Part shown: one piece after another, positions 9,409 to 19,006 of the stretch | Position numbering within the stretch: the stretch's first letter is position 1 | Layout of the letters: every line of letters begins with the position of its first letter | DNA from: Corylus avellana | Lineage: Eukaryota; Streptophyta; Magnoliopsida; Fagales; Betulaceae | Assembly (NCBI RefSeq): GCF_901000735.1 | Contig: NC_081549.1 | Coordinates: forward strand, 4,393,416 to 4,457,415 | Reading direction: 5' to 3' | DNA length: 64,000 bases | Translations under genes and position numbers: made by a program | The notes under the pieces: generated by a model | What the model was told of the DNA's origin: nothing | The model's database searches: none | The model's input: only the letters and a program-made list of their open reading frames with translations

Positions 9409-10074
9409 TTTAAGTCCTCATCAATGAGTTGGCTTACTGTAGCTGTGGGCGCAAGAACTGTAGGAGGAGATTGCACCTTGTACGTGGAAGGATTAGGAAG
9501 CCACCTATCCTCCCAAATCCGGACATCCATCCCAGTCCCAATTCTCCACACCAATCCCTCCCGGACTAAAGCGCTTGAGCTTTGAATACTCCTTCAAGCA
9601 AAAGAAGGCTTTTTAACTAGAGGGGCATCAAGGATTGAGCACTCCGGGTGGTATTTGGCTTTGATAATTCGTGCAATCAAACTGTTCGGGGACTTCCATA
9701 AACGCCATATTTGTTTTGCCAATAGGGCTATATTAAAACAAGATAAATCTCTAAAGCCCATCCCTCCATACCCCTTTGATAAGCCCATTTTAGCCCAAAT
9801 CATCCAGTGGATCCGATTTTCCTTCTCTTGGTCTCCCCAATAAAATTTGTTCATCATAGTATTAATTTCCGAACACAAAGCTTTAGGTAGTCGAAAAACA
9901 CCCATACAATATGTCGGTATCGCTTAGACCACTGCTTTTAACAAAATTTCTTTACCTGCTTGAGACAAGAATTTTAATTTCCAGTCCTAAAGCCTCTTCC
10001 ACACCCTCTCCGTTATATTCTTGAAAGCGGCCATACGGGACCGTCCCACAAGGGCAGGCAACCCCAAATAGGTG

Positions 10075-11217
10075 TCATATCGTTGCGTCGTTGGAATTCC
10101 AGCAGTTCCTTGGATTTGATGCTTCTCTGTTGTTGGGGTTATTCTTGCTAAAAAATATAGCAGACTTGCTACTATTCATTTTCTGTCCCGACGCCGATTC
10201 GTATATTTGCAAAATGGAGGTCAACCTGGTCCACTGGGATAGATTAGCCCTGCAAAAAAGCAAACTGTCATCCGCAAAAAAGAGATGACTTATATCTGGA
10301 CCCCTTCTGGACGTAGGGACCCCTGTCAAGTGCTCGTCTCGGTTTGCTTGGATCACCATCAAACTCAATGCCTCCGCACAAAGTAAGAAAAGATGCGGGG
10401 AAATAGGATCCGCTTGTCGAATCCCTCTTGACGGCATAATGAGCCCCGTGGGAGACCCATTTACAAGAATCGAATAACGGACCGATGTGACGCACATCAT
10501 AATGAGAGAAATCGACTTCTCACAGAAGCCCATACATCTCATCACAGCTTCCAAAAAACGCCATTCCACCCGATCGTAAGCTTTGCTCATGTCAAGCTTT
10601 ACGGCCATAAATCCTTTTCGCCCCCACATCCCGGTATGTATTGTATGCAAAGTCTCATATGCAGCTAAGACATTGTCCGTAATCAGGCGTCCCGGAATAA
10701 AAGCACTTTGAGTAGGTGCTATTATATTGGGCAAAATTATTTTTAATCGATTAGCAAGCACCTTAGAGACAAGTTTATACAACACATTGCAGAGACTAAT
10801 CGGACGAAACTCCGTTACAGATTTAGGCTTCTGAACTTTTGGGACAAGAGCTATAAACGTAAAATTCAGTGAATGCGGCATCACACCTGAATGTAAGATA
10901 TCAATTAAGGTGCTACATACCTCCCCTCCCACGGTATCCCAATTTTTTTGAAAAAAGCAAGCTGTAATACCATCCGGTCCAGGTGTTTTAAGGGGATTCA
11001 TCTGAAAAAGGGATGTCTTGATTTCATCTGAAGTAAAATCACGCGTGAGGGAGTCATTCATACCTGCTGAAATGCTGCAGTCCAAATTTTGTAGGCATTG
11101 CGTCATATCTCCAGCTGGACCAGACGAGAACAATTCTGTGAAGAAACCCACGAAGGCCTCCCCTACTTCGGTAGGAGTGTTCCATTCCCGCCCCAATGCA
11201 TCCTTGATCGTACTCAC
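10075..11217 (-). pseudogene. LINE reverse transcriptase domain
   Basis: The 380-codon open segment carries the classic non-LTR RT blocks: GPDGITACFFQ, FRPISLCNVLYKLVSK, SAFIPGRLITDN, LDMSKAYDRVEW and the catalytic FADD (HLFFADDSLLFC). The usual GLRQGDPLSP block reads GIRQADPISP, so a conserved Gly is replaced by Ala. The frame is lost after about residue 370 (KNNPNN..), before the thumb. It is separated from the endonuclease by a region with a Trp-to-stop change at 11287-11289. Confidence 0.9.
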
Positions 11218-11286
11218 AAAATTTTTCCGGTGCTTTTGTTTAACACAAGCGTGAAAATATTTTGTGTTGCGATCTCCAAAACGAAG

Positions 11287-11487
11287 CTAATCTTCTTTGG
11301 CTCGTTGTTTCCACCGCATATCCTCCTTGTCTAATAACTCCTGAAGTTTTTTCTGGACAGTTTTCAATTCAGGCATAATCATCAAATCCTCCCTTTCTTG
11401 GATCTCAACAATCCTTTTCTGCAGATTCAAGATCTCCTCCTGTGAACTGGCATTAGTTTTCTTCTTCCAAAAAGTCAAGTCCCGCAT
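11287..11487 (-). pseudogene. LINE linker between endonuclease and reverse transcriptase
   Basis: A Glu/Lys/Gln-rich coiled-coil-like peptide ends ..RWKQRAKED. The following codons read LRFGDRNTKYFHA, which in relatives is preceded by Trp. Here the Trp codon has become TAG (minus strand, 11287-11289). Confidence 0.7.
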
Positions 11488-11570
11488 AACCTTAGATAAT
11501 TTTGCTTCAAGTCTCTCCCAGTGTTTCGGTTGAGGTGCATCCAGGCCCTGTGTATCACTTCATCTAAAGC

Positions 11571-12317
11571 CTAATTGGCCTCATAATGAAACCGTGATCT
11601 TCGTTTAAACTCTACCTGCTGCTGCAGAAGACTTAATAACAATGGTGCATGGTCAGAACTAAGTGCCCCACAAACCAGAACTTTAGCATCCAAAAATAGA
11701 CTTCTCCATGCATGGTTCGCAACTCCCCTATCCAATCTCTCCCTAATGAGCGCATCGCCTTCTTGGCAGTTACTCCATGTAAATTTGGGACCCGAAAATC
11801 CCAAATCACACAACTCATATACCTTTAAAGCTTGTTGAAAGGCTTGCATGTGGCTGTTCTGCCGTATACTCCCTCCTAATTTTTCTGACATCGTCACCAC
11901 TTCATTAAAATCCCCAATACACACCCACCGTTCGGGATTCAGCGCAGCTAAAAACTTCAGCAAGCTCCATGCCTCGTGACGTTTAGATGCCTCCGGGTGC
12001 CCATAAAACCCAGTTAACTTCCAGCTAAAAGTTGGGTTGTGGACTACGACATTTATGTGCTGTTGGCTGAAATGTTGGATTTCTACCCCGAATTCTTCCT
12101 CCCACAACAAGGCCAGTCCACCACTACGCCCTATACTGTTTACTACAAATATATTAGCAAAACAGAGCTGAAGCCGAATGTTCTCCATTTTATTCCTATT
12201 AAGCTTGGTCTCCATAAGGAAAACCAAGTTGGGTTTCTTCTCCTTTACCATCCGACAAAGGTCTTGAACTGTTCGAGGGTTCCCAAGCCCTCGGCAGTTC
12301 CAACTCAAAATGCTCAT
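11571..12317 (-). pseudogene. LINE APE-type endonuclease domain
   Basis: The 248-codon segment begins SILSWNCRGLGNPRTV and keeps all the hallmark sites of the exonuclease-endonuclease-phosphatase fold: the Asn of NCRG, the Glu of METKL, GDFNE, RERLDR and SSDHAPL. Its catalytic residues look intact even though the rest of the element is broken. It nicks the target DNA to prime reverse transcription, and the 12-bp duplication around this copy is the result of that reaction. Confidence 0.9.
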
Positions 12318-12867
12318 TGCGGTCGGTGGGGCTGGTCACCAGCCACCGCCATCCCCGAACCATGTGTTGAAACACTATCGTCACTCTCCTTGTAGTCCTT
12401 CTTTGCAAGCTCAGAATCCACCTCGTCAACCCCCACACCTCTTTTTTTTTTCGACTGACAGAAATGAGGGAAAGGCCACCATTCAGTTCACCCATTTCCT
12501 CTCTGTTTTTCCTCTTCCATGGTGTTTGCGTCTTTCCCTGGTCGTGCACTCTGAGGTTTGTCTTTTTCATGCCCTGCACTTGGGTTGCCTTCATAGTCTT
12601 CTCTACATCCGAAAGAACAGGGCCAGTAAATGAGCCTCTAGGACTATTAAAAATAAAGCCCACCTCCTGTTGGATTGGGCTCTTCTTTTTTCCTTCAAAG
12701 CCTGTGGACCACTCCTCAGCAGGCGCTAGCTGTGAACTGCCATGTGGCGAGGCACTTCTTGCTTTTTCCACATGTGACTCCACGCTATTCTTTCCTTCCT
12801 TACTATGATGTCGCATAGCCATTTTGGGAGTTGATAAATTTTGAAAAAATTCCATGAGTTTCCCCAT
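12199..12867 (-). pseudogene. LINE linker region upstream of the endonuclease
   Basis: A 222-codon hydrophilic, low-complexity segment lies between the zinc-knuckle region and the endonuclease and overlaps the latter in another frame. Such variable linkers are usual in plant L1 elements, and no domain is recognisable. Confidence 0.5.
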
Positions 12868-12970
12868 AACTCCTTTCCTTATTCATCAGAATCTCCTCAT
12901 TAAAGCAGCGTCCATCACGTCCCCAAGTTACTCATATTGAAGATCCGTTACCCTGTTTAGTCTGGGTATT

Positions 12971-13876
12971 TCAATTTTCCCGAAATGTCCATCTAGATTC
13001 CTCGTTGCCGGCGGCTGGGTCAAGATGACGACGGCCATTGCCATGCCGACCCTCCATAGCACGGCGATTCTCATTGTCAGATCCTGCCCCATGTTTTACT
13101 GTAAACCTTACTTGGCTCCTTTCCACCCTCCTCGTCATAGAAGAAGCTCTCATCCAAGGTTCGAATTCCACCGTAGTTCCCTGGTTCTGCAAAGAACTCC
13201 TTTTCATACAGCCCTCCGGACCATGACTGATTATACCGCATTGGAAGCAAAACTTTGGAAGTCTTTCATATTGAAAGACAATCCAATGTATTTCTCCCTC
13301 AAATTTCAACTTCCGGCCTCGAGGTAGAGGTTTGGATAGATCAACCAACACCTTAACTCGTAAGTACTTCCCCCACCCGATACCATCCTTATCCGTATCA
13401 ATCTCCTCCACTCGCCCGACAGAAGAGCCGAGTTTTAATCCCACTTCCCTTCCCATACATGCCAACGGCAAATGTAGCATCCTCATCCAAAAGTAGGCTT
13501 TTTCGAAAGTGATCTTTGACGGGGGGGTACGTCCATCAAAATCCTCAACCAGAAAAAGATTGCCTTCAAAGACCCAAGGCCTTCCTTCCAAGACACGATC
13601 TTTATCCCTGGCTTTTTCAAACTCAATCAGAAATAAGTTCTCTCCTAGAATTTTGAAGGTTAGCGTCCCAGACAGTTTCCACCATCCCAAGAGCGTGGAT
13701 TTTATTGTCTCCTTACTCACTAGTTGATCCGAGACATCCGACACAAGTTTGCCCACAATGCATGATTGGCCCCTGGTTATTGTCCCTTTCACCTCCGTTG
13801 CCGTGACTTCAACCTCCTCTTCCTCATCTCTTGATAGTGAGAAACTTTCCCACATCTTCGAGAGATCTTCCTCCAT
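12971..13876 (-). CDS. LINE ORF1-like protein: DUF4283 plus CCHC zinc knuckle
   Basis: The 301-codon frame is uninterrupted. The DUF4283 region spans roughly residues 30-190, with GWWKLSGTLTFKILGENLFL, then VLEGRPWVFEGNLFLVEDF and FWMRMLHLPLACMG. A zinc knuckle follows near residue 210 (CFQCGIISHGPEGC, spacing C-x2-C-x4-H-x4-C). It is the nucleic-acid-binding part of the LINE particle. The start Met is 13876 and the short leader to 14005 is the element's 5'UTR. It may still be translatable, but it is useful only to the LINE. Confidence 0.85.
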   Translation of the reverse strand: MEEDLSKMWESFSLSRDEEEEVEVTATEVKGTITRGQSCIVGKLVSDVSDQLVSKETIKSTLLGWWKLSGTLTFKILGENLFLIEFEKARDKDRVLEGRPWVFEGNLFLVEDFDGRTPPSKITFEKAYFWMRMLHLPLACMGREVGLKLGSSVGRVEEIDTDKDGIGWGKYLRVKVLVDLSKPLPRGRKLKFEGEIHWIVFQYERLPKFCFQCGIISHGPEGCMKRSSLQNQGTTVEFEPWMRASSMTRRVERSQVRFTVKHGAGSDNENRRAMEGRHGNGRRHLDPAAGNEESRWTFREN

Positions 13877-14005
13877 TGTTCGTAACTGGTTTGCAATCCC
13901 AATCTCCTTTCACGATCTCAATAGGTCATGAAAAACGTTTCTTCTCCTCTAGGTTAGGCTAGAGAGAAAACTTATAATTCAAATTTCATCCTCTTCAAGG
14001 CACGT

Positions 14006-14017
14006 TCACCTACAATT
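14006..14017. repeat. LINE target-site duplication, right copy
   Basis: TCACCTACAATT, identical to 8173-8184. It marks the 5' end of the LINE. Confidence 0.85.
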
Positions 14018-15308
14018 ACATAGACATAATTTAAGGAAATTCAAGAAAAAGAAAGAAAGAACATACCTCATAAATCATAATAGTGGACGGTTAATTAAAG
14101 TCAGAGTGGAGCAACTTTTACTTAATATACTTACCAAAAACCTAGCTACCTATACATAATTTATTAAATGAAGTCTCATCTGCCTAACAGATGAAATTTA
14201 TTTATTTGGGGGTCTTGGTTGCAATAAATGGAGCTTGTTTGTCTTAATTACAAGCACAGTTGAGTCACAGGGTTTTCGAGAATTTTGAGTCGGTTTTGCT
14301 GAAAGAGAGAAGAGGATCGCGTTCATCTATAGGAATTGTAATCTCCAGAGCCATTTTGGCCGAGTTTATTTTCTGTCGTTTTTACTATTGTCCAGTGAAA
14401 GAGGCAGAGAAAAAGAAGGTAGCTTGTATTTTGAAGCAGAAAATGAATAAACACATATCACGTGAAAGGAAAAATTCTTCTATTAGAATGTACACCCATT
14501 CTGTTATTAGAATAACAGATTGAAGATTCATTTCAATTTGAATCTTCTATCTGTTTCTGGCAAGTAAAAGTAAATGTACACCTATATAAACTGTACTTGA
14601 GATTTATTAGAATGATTAATGTTACGTATTAAACTCTTATTTTATTGGTCTGGTGTGATAGTGCTCATCAACTCTACATAAATATCTGTAAATACCGAAG
14701 TAAACAAGTATCCGCAACGCAAGACAATTTGAAATACCATTACATGAAATAGAAACGAAAAACGCAAGGGCAAAGGTTTAATAAATTTGACCTGCTTCCA
14801 TTGCAATTGTAAACTAGCTATCTTTATATGATTAATGTCAAACAAAGGAAAACGCTTACTCTCTCTCTCTATTTATTTATTTATTATTTTATTTTATTAA
14901 GTATAATAGGGTCAATTCATCAATATTAGCATAAGCACTACTTTAGTCTCCTCAAACTCTACTATTCTGTTCATAATTATCTTTCTTTCACAAATCACAG
15001 TTATTTAAACAGTTATCCAAGAAACATGAATTGATATGTTAAAAATCTATAGGCTCATAACATAATCATAAAGAGTATGAGTAAAAGTTTTTTAAATTAT
15101 ACCAACATAGCATTCTTTAAAATGGTTTTCTTTTCGTAGTTCCGTAAGTATTTACTTAGCTTGACCAATCAGATGATTCTTCAGTCATCCTAACTTCCCG
15201 CAATGAAACCAACCTATAATTAGACAAACGCTAAACACAATATTAACACATATTTAGGAACATAATTCATACCCTAGAACCCCTAAAACAGGCTTTAAAG
15301 ACAGTTGG
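14018..15308. other. Intergenic DNA
   Basis: AT-rich sequence with short open frames and no recognisable domain. Upstream exons of the decayed Ulp1 gene might lie here on the minus strand (a donor-like GAG/gtatgt occurs near 14052), but I could not identify coding sequence. Confidence 0.4.
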
Positions 15309-15713
15309 TAGGGGTGAAAAGCCAATTACGGGTAACGGTTATTGGTCAAAACTGCTAACCATAACCGCCTAGGCGGTTAGTAAAATCTACTAACCGTCTG
15401 CTAACTGCCTAGGCGGTTAACTGGCGGTTAGCCGTTAGTAACTCTAATAACCGCTAACTGCATTTTAAAATAAGGAATTATAAATTTTTTGATTTTTTTT
15501 TTAATAAAACCAAAACGATGATAATATTATACTACATATGACATCCTTTCTAGATTTTTATACATATTTAAAATTTTAAACACAAAACTACATCATTTCA
15601 TGTATATATATATAAAACCTAAAACCGCTAACCGTAACCGCCTAGCACGGTTAGCGGTTAACAGTCAATGCGGTTAGCGAACGGTTATTAACCGCCCGCC
15701 TTTTCACCTCTTA
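15309..15713. mobile_element. hAT-type MITE, about 405 bp
   Basis: It begins TAGGGGTGAAAAGCC and ends with the near inverse GCCTTTTCACCTCTTA, a typical hAT terminus. Subterminal regions are full of short repeats of the type ctaaccgcctaggcggttag in both orientations, and the centre is AT-rich. The 8-bp flanks (acagttgg, ccgttagg) match only partly, so the duplication has decayed or is misplaced. A related element interrupts the F-box gene at 49142. Confidence 0.65.
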
Positions 15714-16747
15714 CCGTTAGGATCACTCTAGAAAATATGGGATCGATCCTGTGCATTCCAACACCAAGTTTGAGCCTTCCGAACCCCCAAACATGTATCC
15801 AAACATCCCGAAATGCCATAGGATTTTGAAAACACCCTAAAACGTTCAAAACAATTTTAGGATCTCAAGGGTTACACTCTTGATATGAGATTATCAAAAG
15901 TTTGCCTTGATTACCTTTAAACCAATCATAAAATAATTGACGTGTGCAAGGAAGGAGCCAGAGCTTGGGATGGGTAGGGGCCAATAGGCAAAAAAAAAAA
16001 AAAAGTTTACCTTATAATTTCTTTTTCATTTTTTACCTTATAAATTTTTTTTCCTTAGGATGGGGGCATGACCTACACCAGCCACCCCCTAGCTCTGTCC
16101 CTGAATGTGTGTCTGTGTTGGTTTAAAATGTCGTTTGAAATACGTGAATACATAAATATGTAACCCAAGCTGAGCCCTAGGGGTGGCCGGAGCCACCCCC
16201 GTGGCCCCAGGGGGTGGTTCGGCCACCCCCTAGCGCCAAACCCAAAAATTTTTTGGGTTCGGCTATAGGGGGTGGCCGAACCACTCCTGGGGCCATGGCC
16301 ACCCCCAACTGGACCTTCAGTCACTCCCATGGCCATAGGGGGTGGTCCACCCCCTATGGCCATGGGGGTGGCCGATCACCCCAGTTTTTTTTTATTTTTT
16401 TTTATTTTAATATTTTATTTTACATTTTCTTTTAAAAAATAAATAATATTTTATTATTTATCTTGAGTGGGACATGTGTCGAGATGGTGGCCGTTGGATA
16501 GCATTGGATGGCTAGGATTTGAAGAAAACTTGATGGGCAATTTTGGAGTATTGTGGAGGATCCCGATGCTATTTGCCACAGACGTATTACCTGTTGCTCT
16601 ACCAATTGAAGCCACTTATCCATTATTATGCCAAAAATAAAAACACTAATGGTAATAATTAGAACAACTTTTTAGATATTATAACTTGGAAGTCTTTATG
16701 ATCCAAGTTCCATTTCAAATGGTCCTTCCAAAGAGTACTTAGACTTA
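15714..16747. other. Intergenic DNA with a GC-rich palindromic repeat
   Basis: Positions 16170-16390 consist of many direct and inverted copies of ggggtggcc / ggccacccc, able to fold extensively. The right side (16430-16490, ending near gagtgggacatgtgtcg) resembles the terminal region of the TIR element at 61633-62011, so this is probably a rearranged member of that family. No gene is visible. Confidence 0.5.
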
Positions 16748-16983
16748 GAGCCTGTTTGGGATTGTATTTGAGGGGGTCTAAAAGTGCTTTTAACACTCAA
16801 AAAGCCCGTTTGAAGAAAAAAATACTCGTTTGATAAAAAAAATTAAAAGCACTTTTAAGGGTAAAAAAAAACCTAAAAATGACCAAAACGCACTTTTGAC
16901 AAAAGCTTAAAAATGAAGTTTTTGCCCAAAAACTATTTTTGACTTAAAAACTCTATTTCTCAAACGCAATCCCAAACAGGCTC
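16748..16983. mobile_element. Tourist-like (PIF/Harbinger) MITE, 236 bp
   Basis: Terminal inverted repeats start GAGCCTGTTTGGGATTG on the left and end CAATCCCAAACAGGCTC on the right. The flanks are the trinucleotide TTA (16745-16747 and 16984-16986), the characteristic PIF/Harbinger target duplication. The interior is A/T-rich with no coding potential. Confidence 0.85.
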
Positions 16984-17539
16984 TTAACTGATTCCAGTTT
17001 AATCATTAAAAAACCAGATGAATAATAGTCCAGAGGAGAGGTTTTCCTTAGAGTCAATCTCATGATGTGGTAACTCCATGTGCATATCCCTGGTAACCTC
17101 CATATATATAGTTCTGTGACCAATCAGATTGTCTCTACCCGCAAGGGTGGGAACTAGTCTACTATAAATTTTTAGTCAAGTGGAAGCATTGTCCCATGCT
17201 GCTGGCTGCATTTTTTATTTGTTAACCTGGAGAACAGGTGCTTAGATGCAGGATTGCAGGCCCTTAGATGCATCTAAGGGCCTATATTTCAAAATTGTTA
17301 CTCTGACAATTTTTAAACATTGCTGGGAATCCCAATCCGTGGAACGGCTATAATTCTCCTTAAACTTTGAGATTCTCCAATTTATAAGGTGGGATTTTTT
17401 TTTTTTTTTTAAAAAAATTTTAATTTTTTTTCTAAGAGAAAAGGGCGGGAAGGGGCGACCAATGTAATTTTCTCTCTTGGGCGTGACCATCAGAGTTCTC
17501 ACCCGCTGTGGAATGTTCGGTTTGAGCCATAGCTACTAT

Positions 17540-17710
17540 CTGAAAAGGCGAGTCCGTCACCAGCTCTACCAAAGTGCAAGTTGGTAAAGCCCTTCTTAGT
17601 AGCATCTGGTTCACGGACTACTACCGCAAGCGGGTTCGAACCCGTGACCACTAGAAAGAAAGGAGGGGGAATTGAACCTTATCTCCTGCTACTTTACCAA
17701 CTCATGTGGG
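17540..17710 (-). mobile_element. Candidate tRNA-related SINE
   Basis: On the minus strand, gagttggtaaagtagcagg is followed by ggttcaattcc, matching the spacing and content of tRNA A and B boxes. A second B-box-like ggttcgaaccc follows. It differs from the SINE family at 5532, 25248 and 44409. No clear target duplication or tail was found, so this could be a decayed copy or chance. Confidence 0.3.
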
Positions 17711-18560
17711 ATGGGAAGACAAATAAATATAATAAATAAATGTGCAAAATAACATCATTTTGTGACACTTTGTAAATTTAATTCGGTAAATGAATCATTA
17801 AAATATTTTATTAATGTTAAATCTGGATGTCTTATAAAATAAGGGTGGATTTTACATATAATATTAAGGAGTTTCAATTATGATTTGATTATAATTAAGT
17901 AAGAAGTTCGATTTCTCCCTTTACTCTTGCCGCTTAGAAAAAAATTAGTCACAAAATTAAAATTAGGAGTAAGATTCTTTGGTTGTTTAAAATAGATAAA
18001 TTAAAGTGTGGGTGAGTTGGATCAGTAGGCAGTTCTTGTGCTTATATTGCATAAAGTGGAGCTCATGAAAAGTAACGTTTTAATAACAAAGAAGAGATTA
18101 GAATTTAGATGATGCTCTGTTCTTTCATAAACAACTTCCACCCCTATTTATAAGGTGAATTATGTTAATGTGCTAATTTATCTTATTTTATTATTATAAT
18201 ATTTATTTCCTTTTCTCTATTTTTTTGGTATACCATTTCACCTTGATATCGTAAGTTTGAATACAGATAACTCTATTTCAATTAAATAGTGAATATATTA
18301 AGCCTCTTATTAAAATAGTGAATATATACAGATAACGCATTGTTCTAGGTCCTCAGATATGATTCAATAAAATGCCACGTTTTATCAAAAAAAAAAAAAA
18401 AAAAAGGTTTAAATTTACACGTGAAGAAAAACGTTAAAATATTAATTAAATGATTAAATTCACTGTTTTTTTTTTTTTTTTTTTATCAACTTTATAACTT
18501 GTAAGTAACAAATTATATTGAAGAAAAATAAAGGATACAATAGAGCATTTTTTTTTTTTT
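17711..18560. other. AT-rich intergenic DNA
   Basis: Long A and T runs, short direct repeats (aatagtgaatata) and no coding signal. This is the space downstream of the PPR gene. Confidence 0.5.
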
Positions 18561-19006
18561 TTTTCTCAAGGTGATGCTTGGCCTCAGCTGAATGTTCAGA
18601 GGGCAAGACAATCACATATTTTCGTCTCTTTACACAAATCAGTGAAAAAGAAACTAGCTACACAATCAAATTCCTCGCATGTATTGATTTACAAAAGAGA
18701 AGATATGCTTTAAAATTTCGGACTCCTTGAAGCCTTCCAAGGAGAGTTTGCTTCTTTAATAATAATGTTAACAGCAAGATTGGTCAAGCAGCTGCCTGAA
18801 CTCACTCCAATCTCCGGCATATGGCTCGAAATAGCCCAAACCAGATGGTTTTCTTAACGTTCACAACACAGGGAATCCTGCTTGATAGGTGCCCCAAAGC
18901 AAACAAGCCTTTGCCTGGATGTTCTTAATGTGGAAAATGTCAAATGTGCATATCCTGCAGGAACTGGATAACTAACTCGAATCGGCGACTCTTGCAGGTT
19001 GTGGCT
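18561..19006 (-). other. Probable 3'UTR of the PPR gene
   Basis: Sequence downstream of the stop is less A/T-biased than the flanking intergenic DNA and ends at a T run (plus strand) near 18549-18564. No poly-A signal could be fixed with confidence. Confidence 0.4.

Larger units (their letters stand above)
8185..14005 (-). mobile_element. Full-length L1-type LINE, about 5.8 kb, inactivated
   Basis: The element reads on the minus strand from 14005 to a short A tail at 8185-8193 and is flanked by a perfect 12-bp duplication. In order it has a DUF4283/zinc-knuckle region, a linker, an APE-type endonuclease, reverse transcriptase, an RT-linked zinc-binding region (zf-RVT) and a C-terminal RNase H (RVT_3). 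This is the standard layout of plant L1 elements. Frameshifts and stops break the second reading frame into at least six pieces, so it cannot move on its own. The perfect target duplication together with many coding lesions suggests moderate age. Confidence 0.92.

Noticed and set aside
12310..12808. Open frames on the plus strand inside the LINE
   Set aside because: They are antisense shadows of the LINE linker and endonuclease, with no family match; the same applies to 9184-9390, 13025-13327 and 13509-13727.
15300..15720. CRISPR-like or regulatory repeat array of ctaaccgcctaggcgg
   Set aside because: Repeats are irregular, in both orientations, and limited to the subterminal parts of a hAT-type element in a plant genome.
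17600..17660. tRNA gene around gcgggttcgaacccg
   Set aside because: A T-arm-like palindrome is present but no acceptor stem or anticodon arm could be folded.
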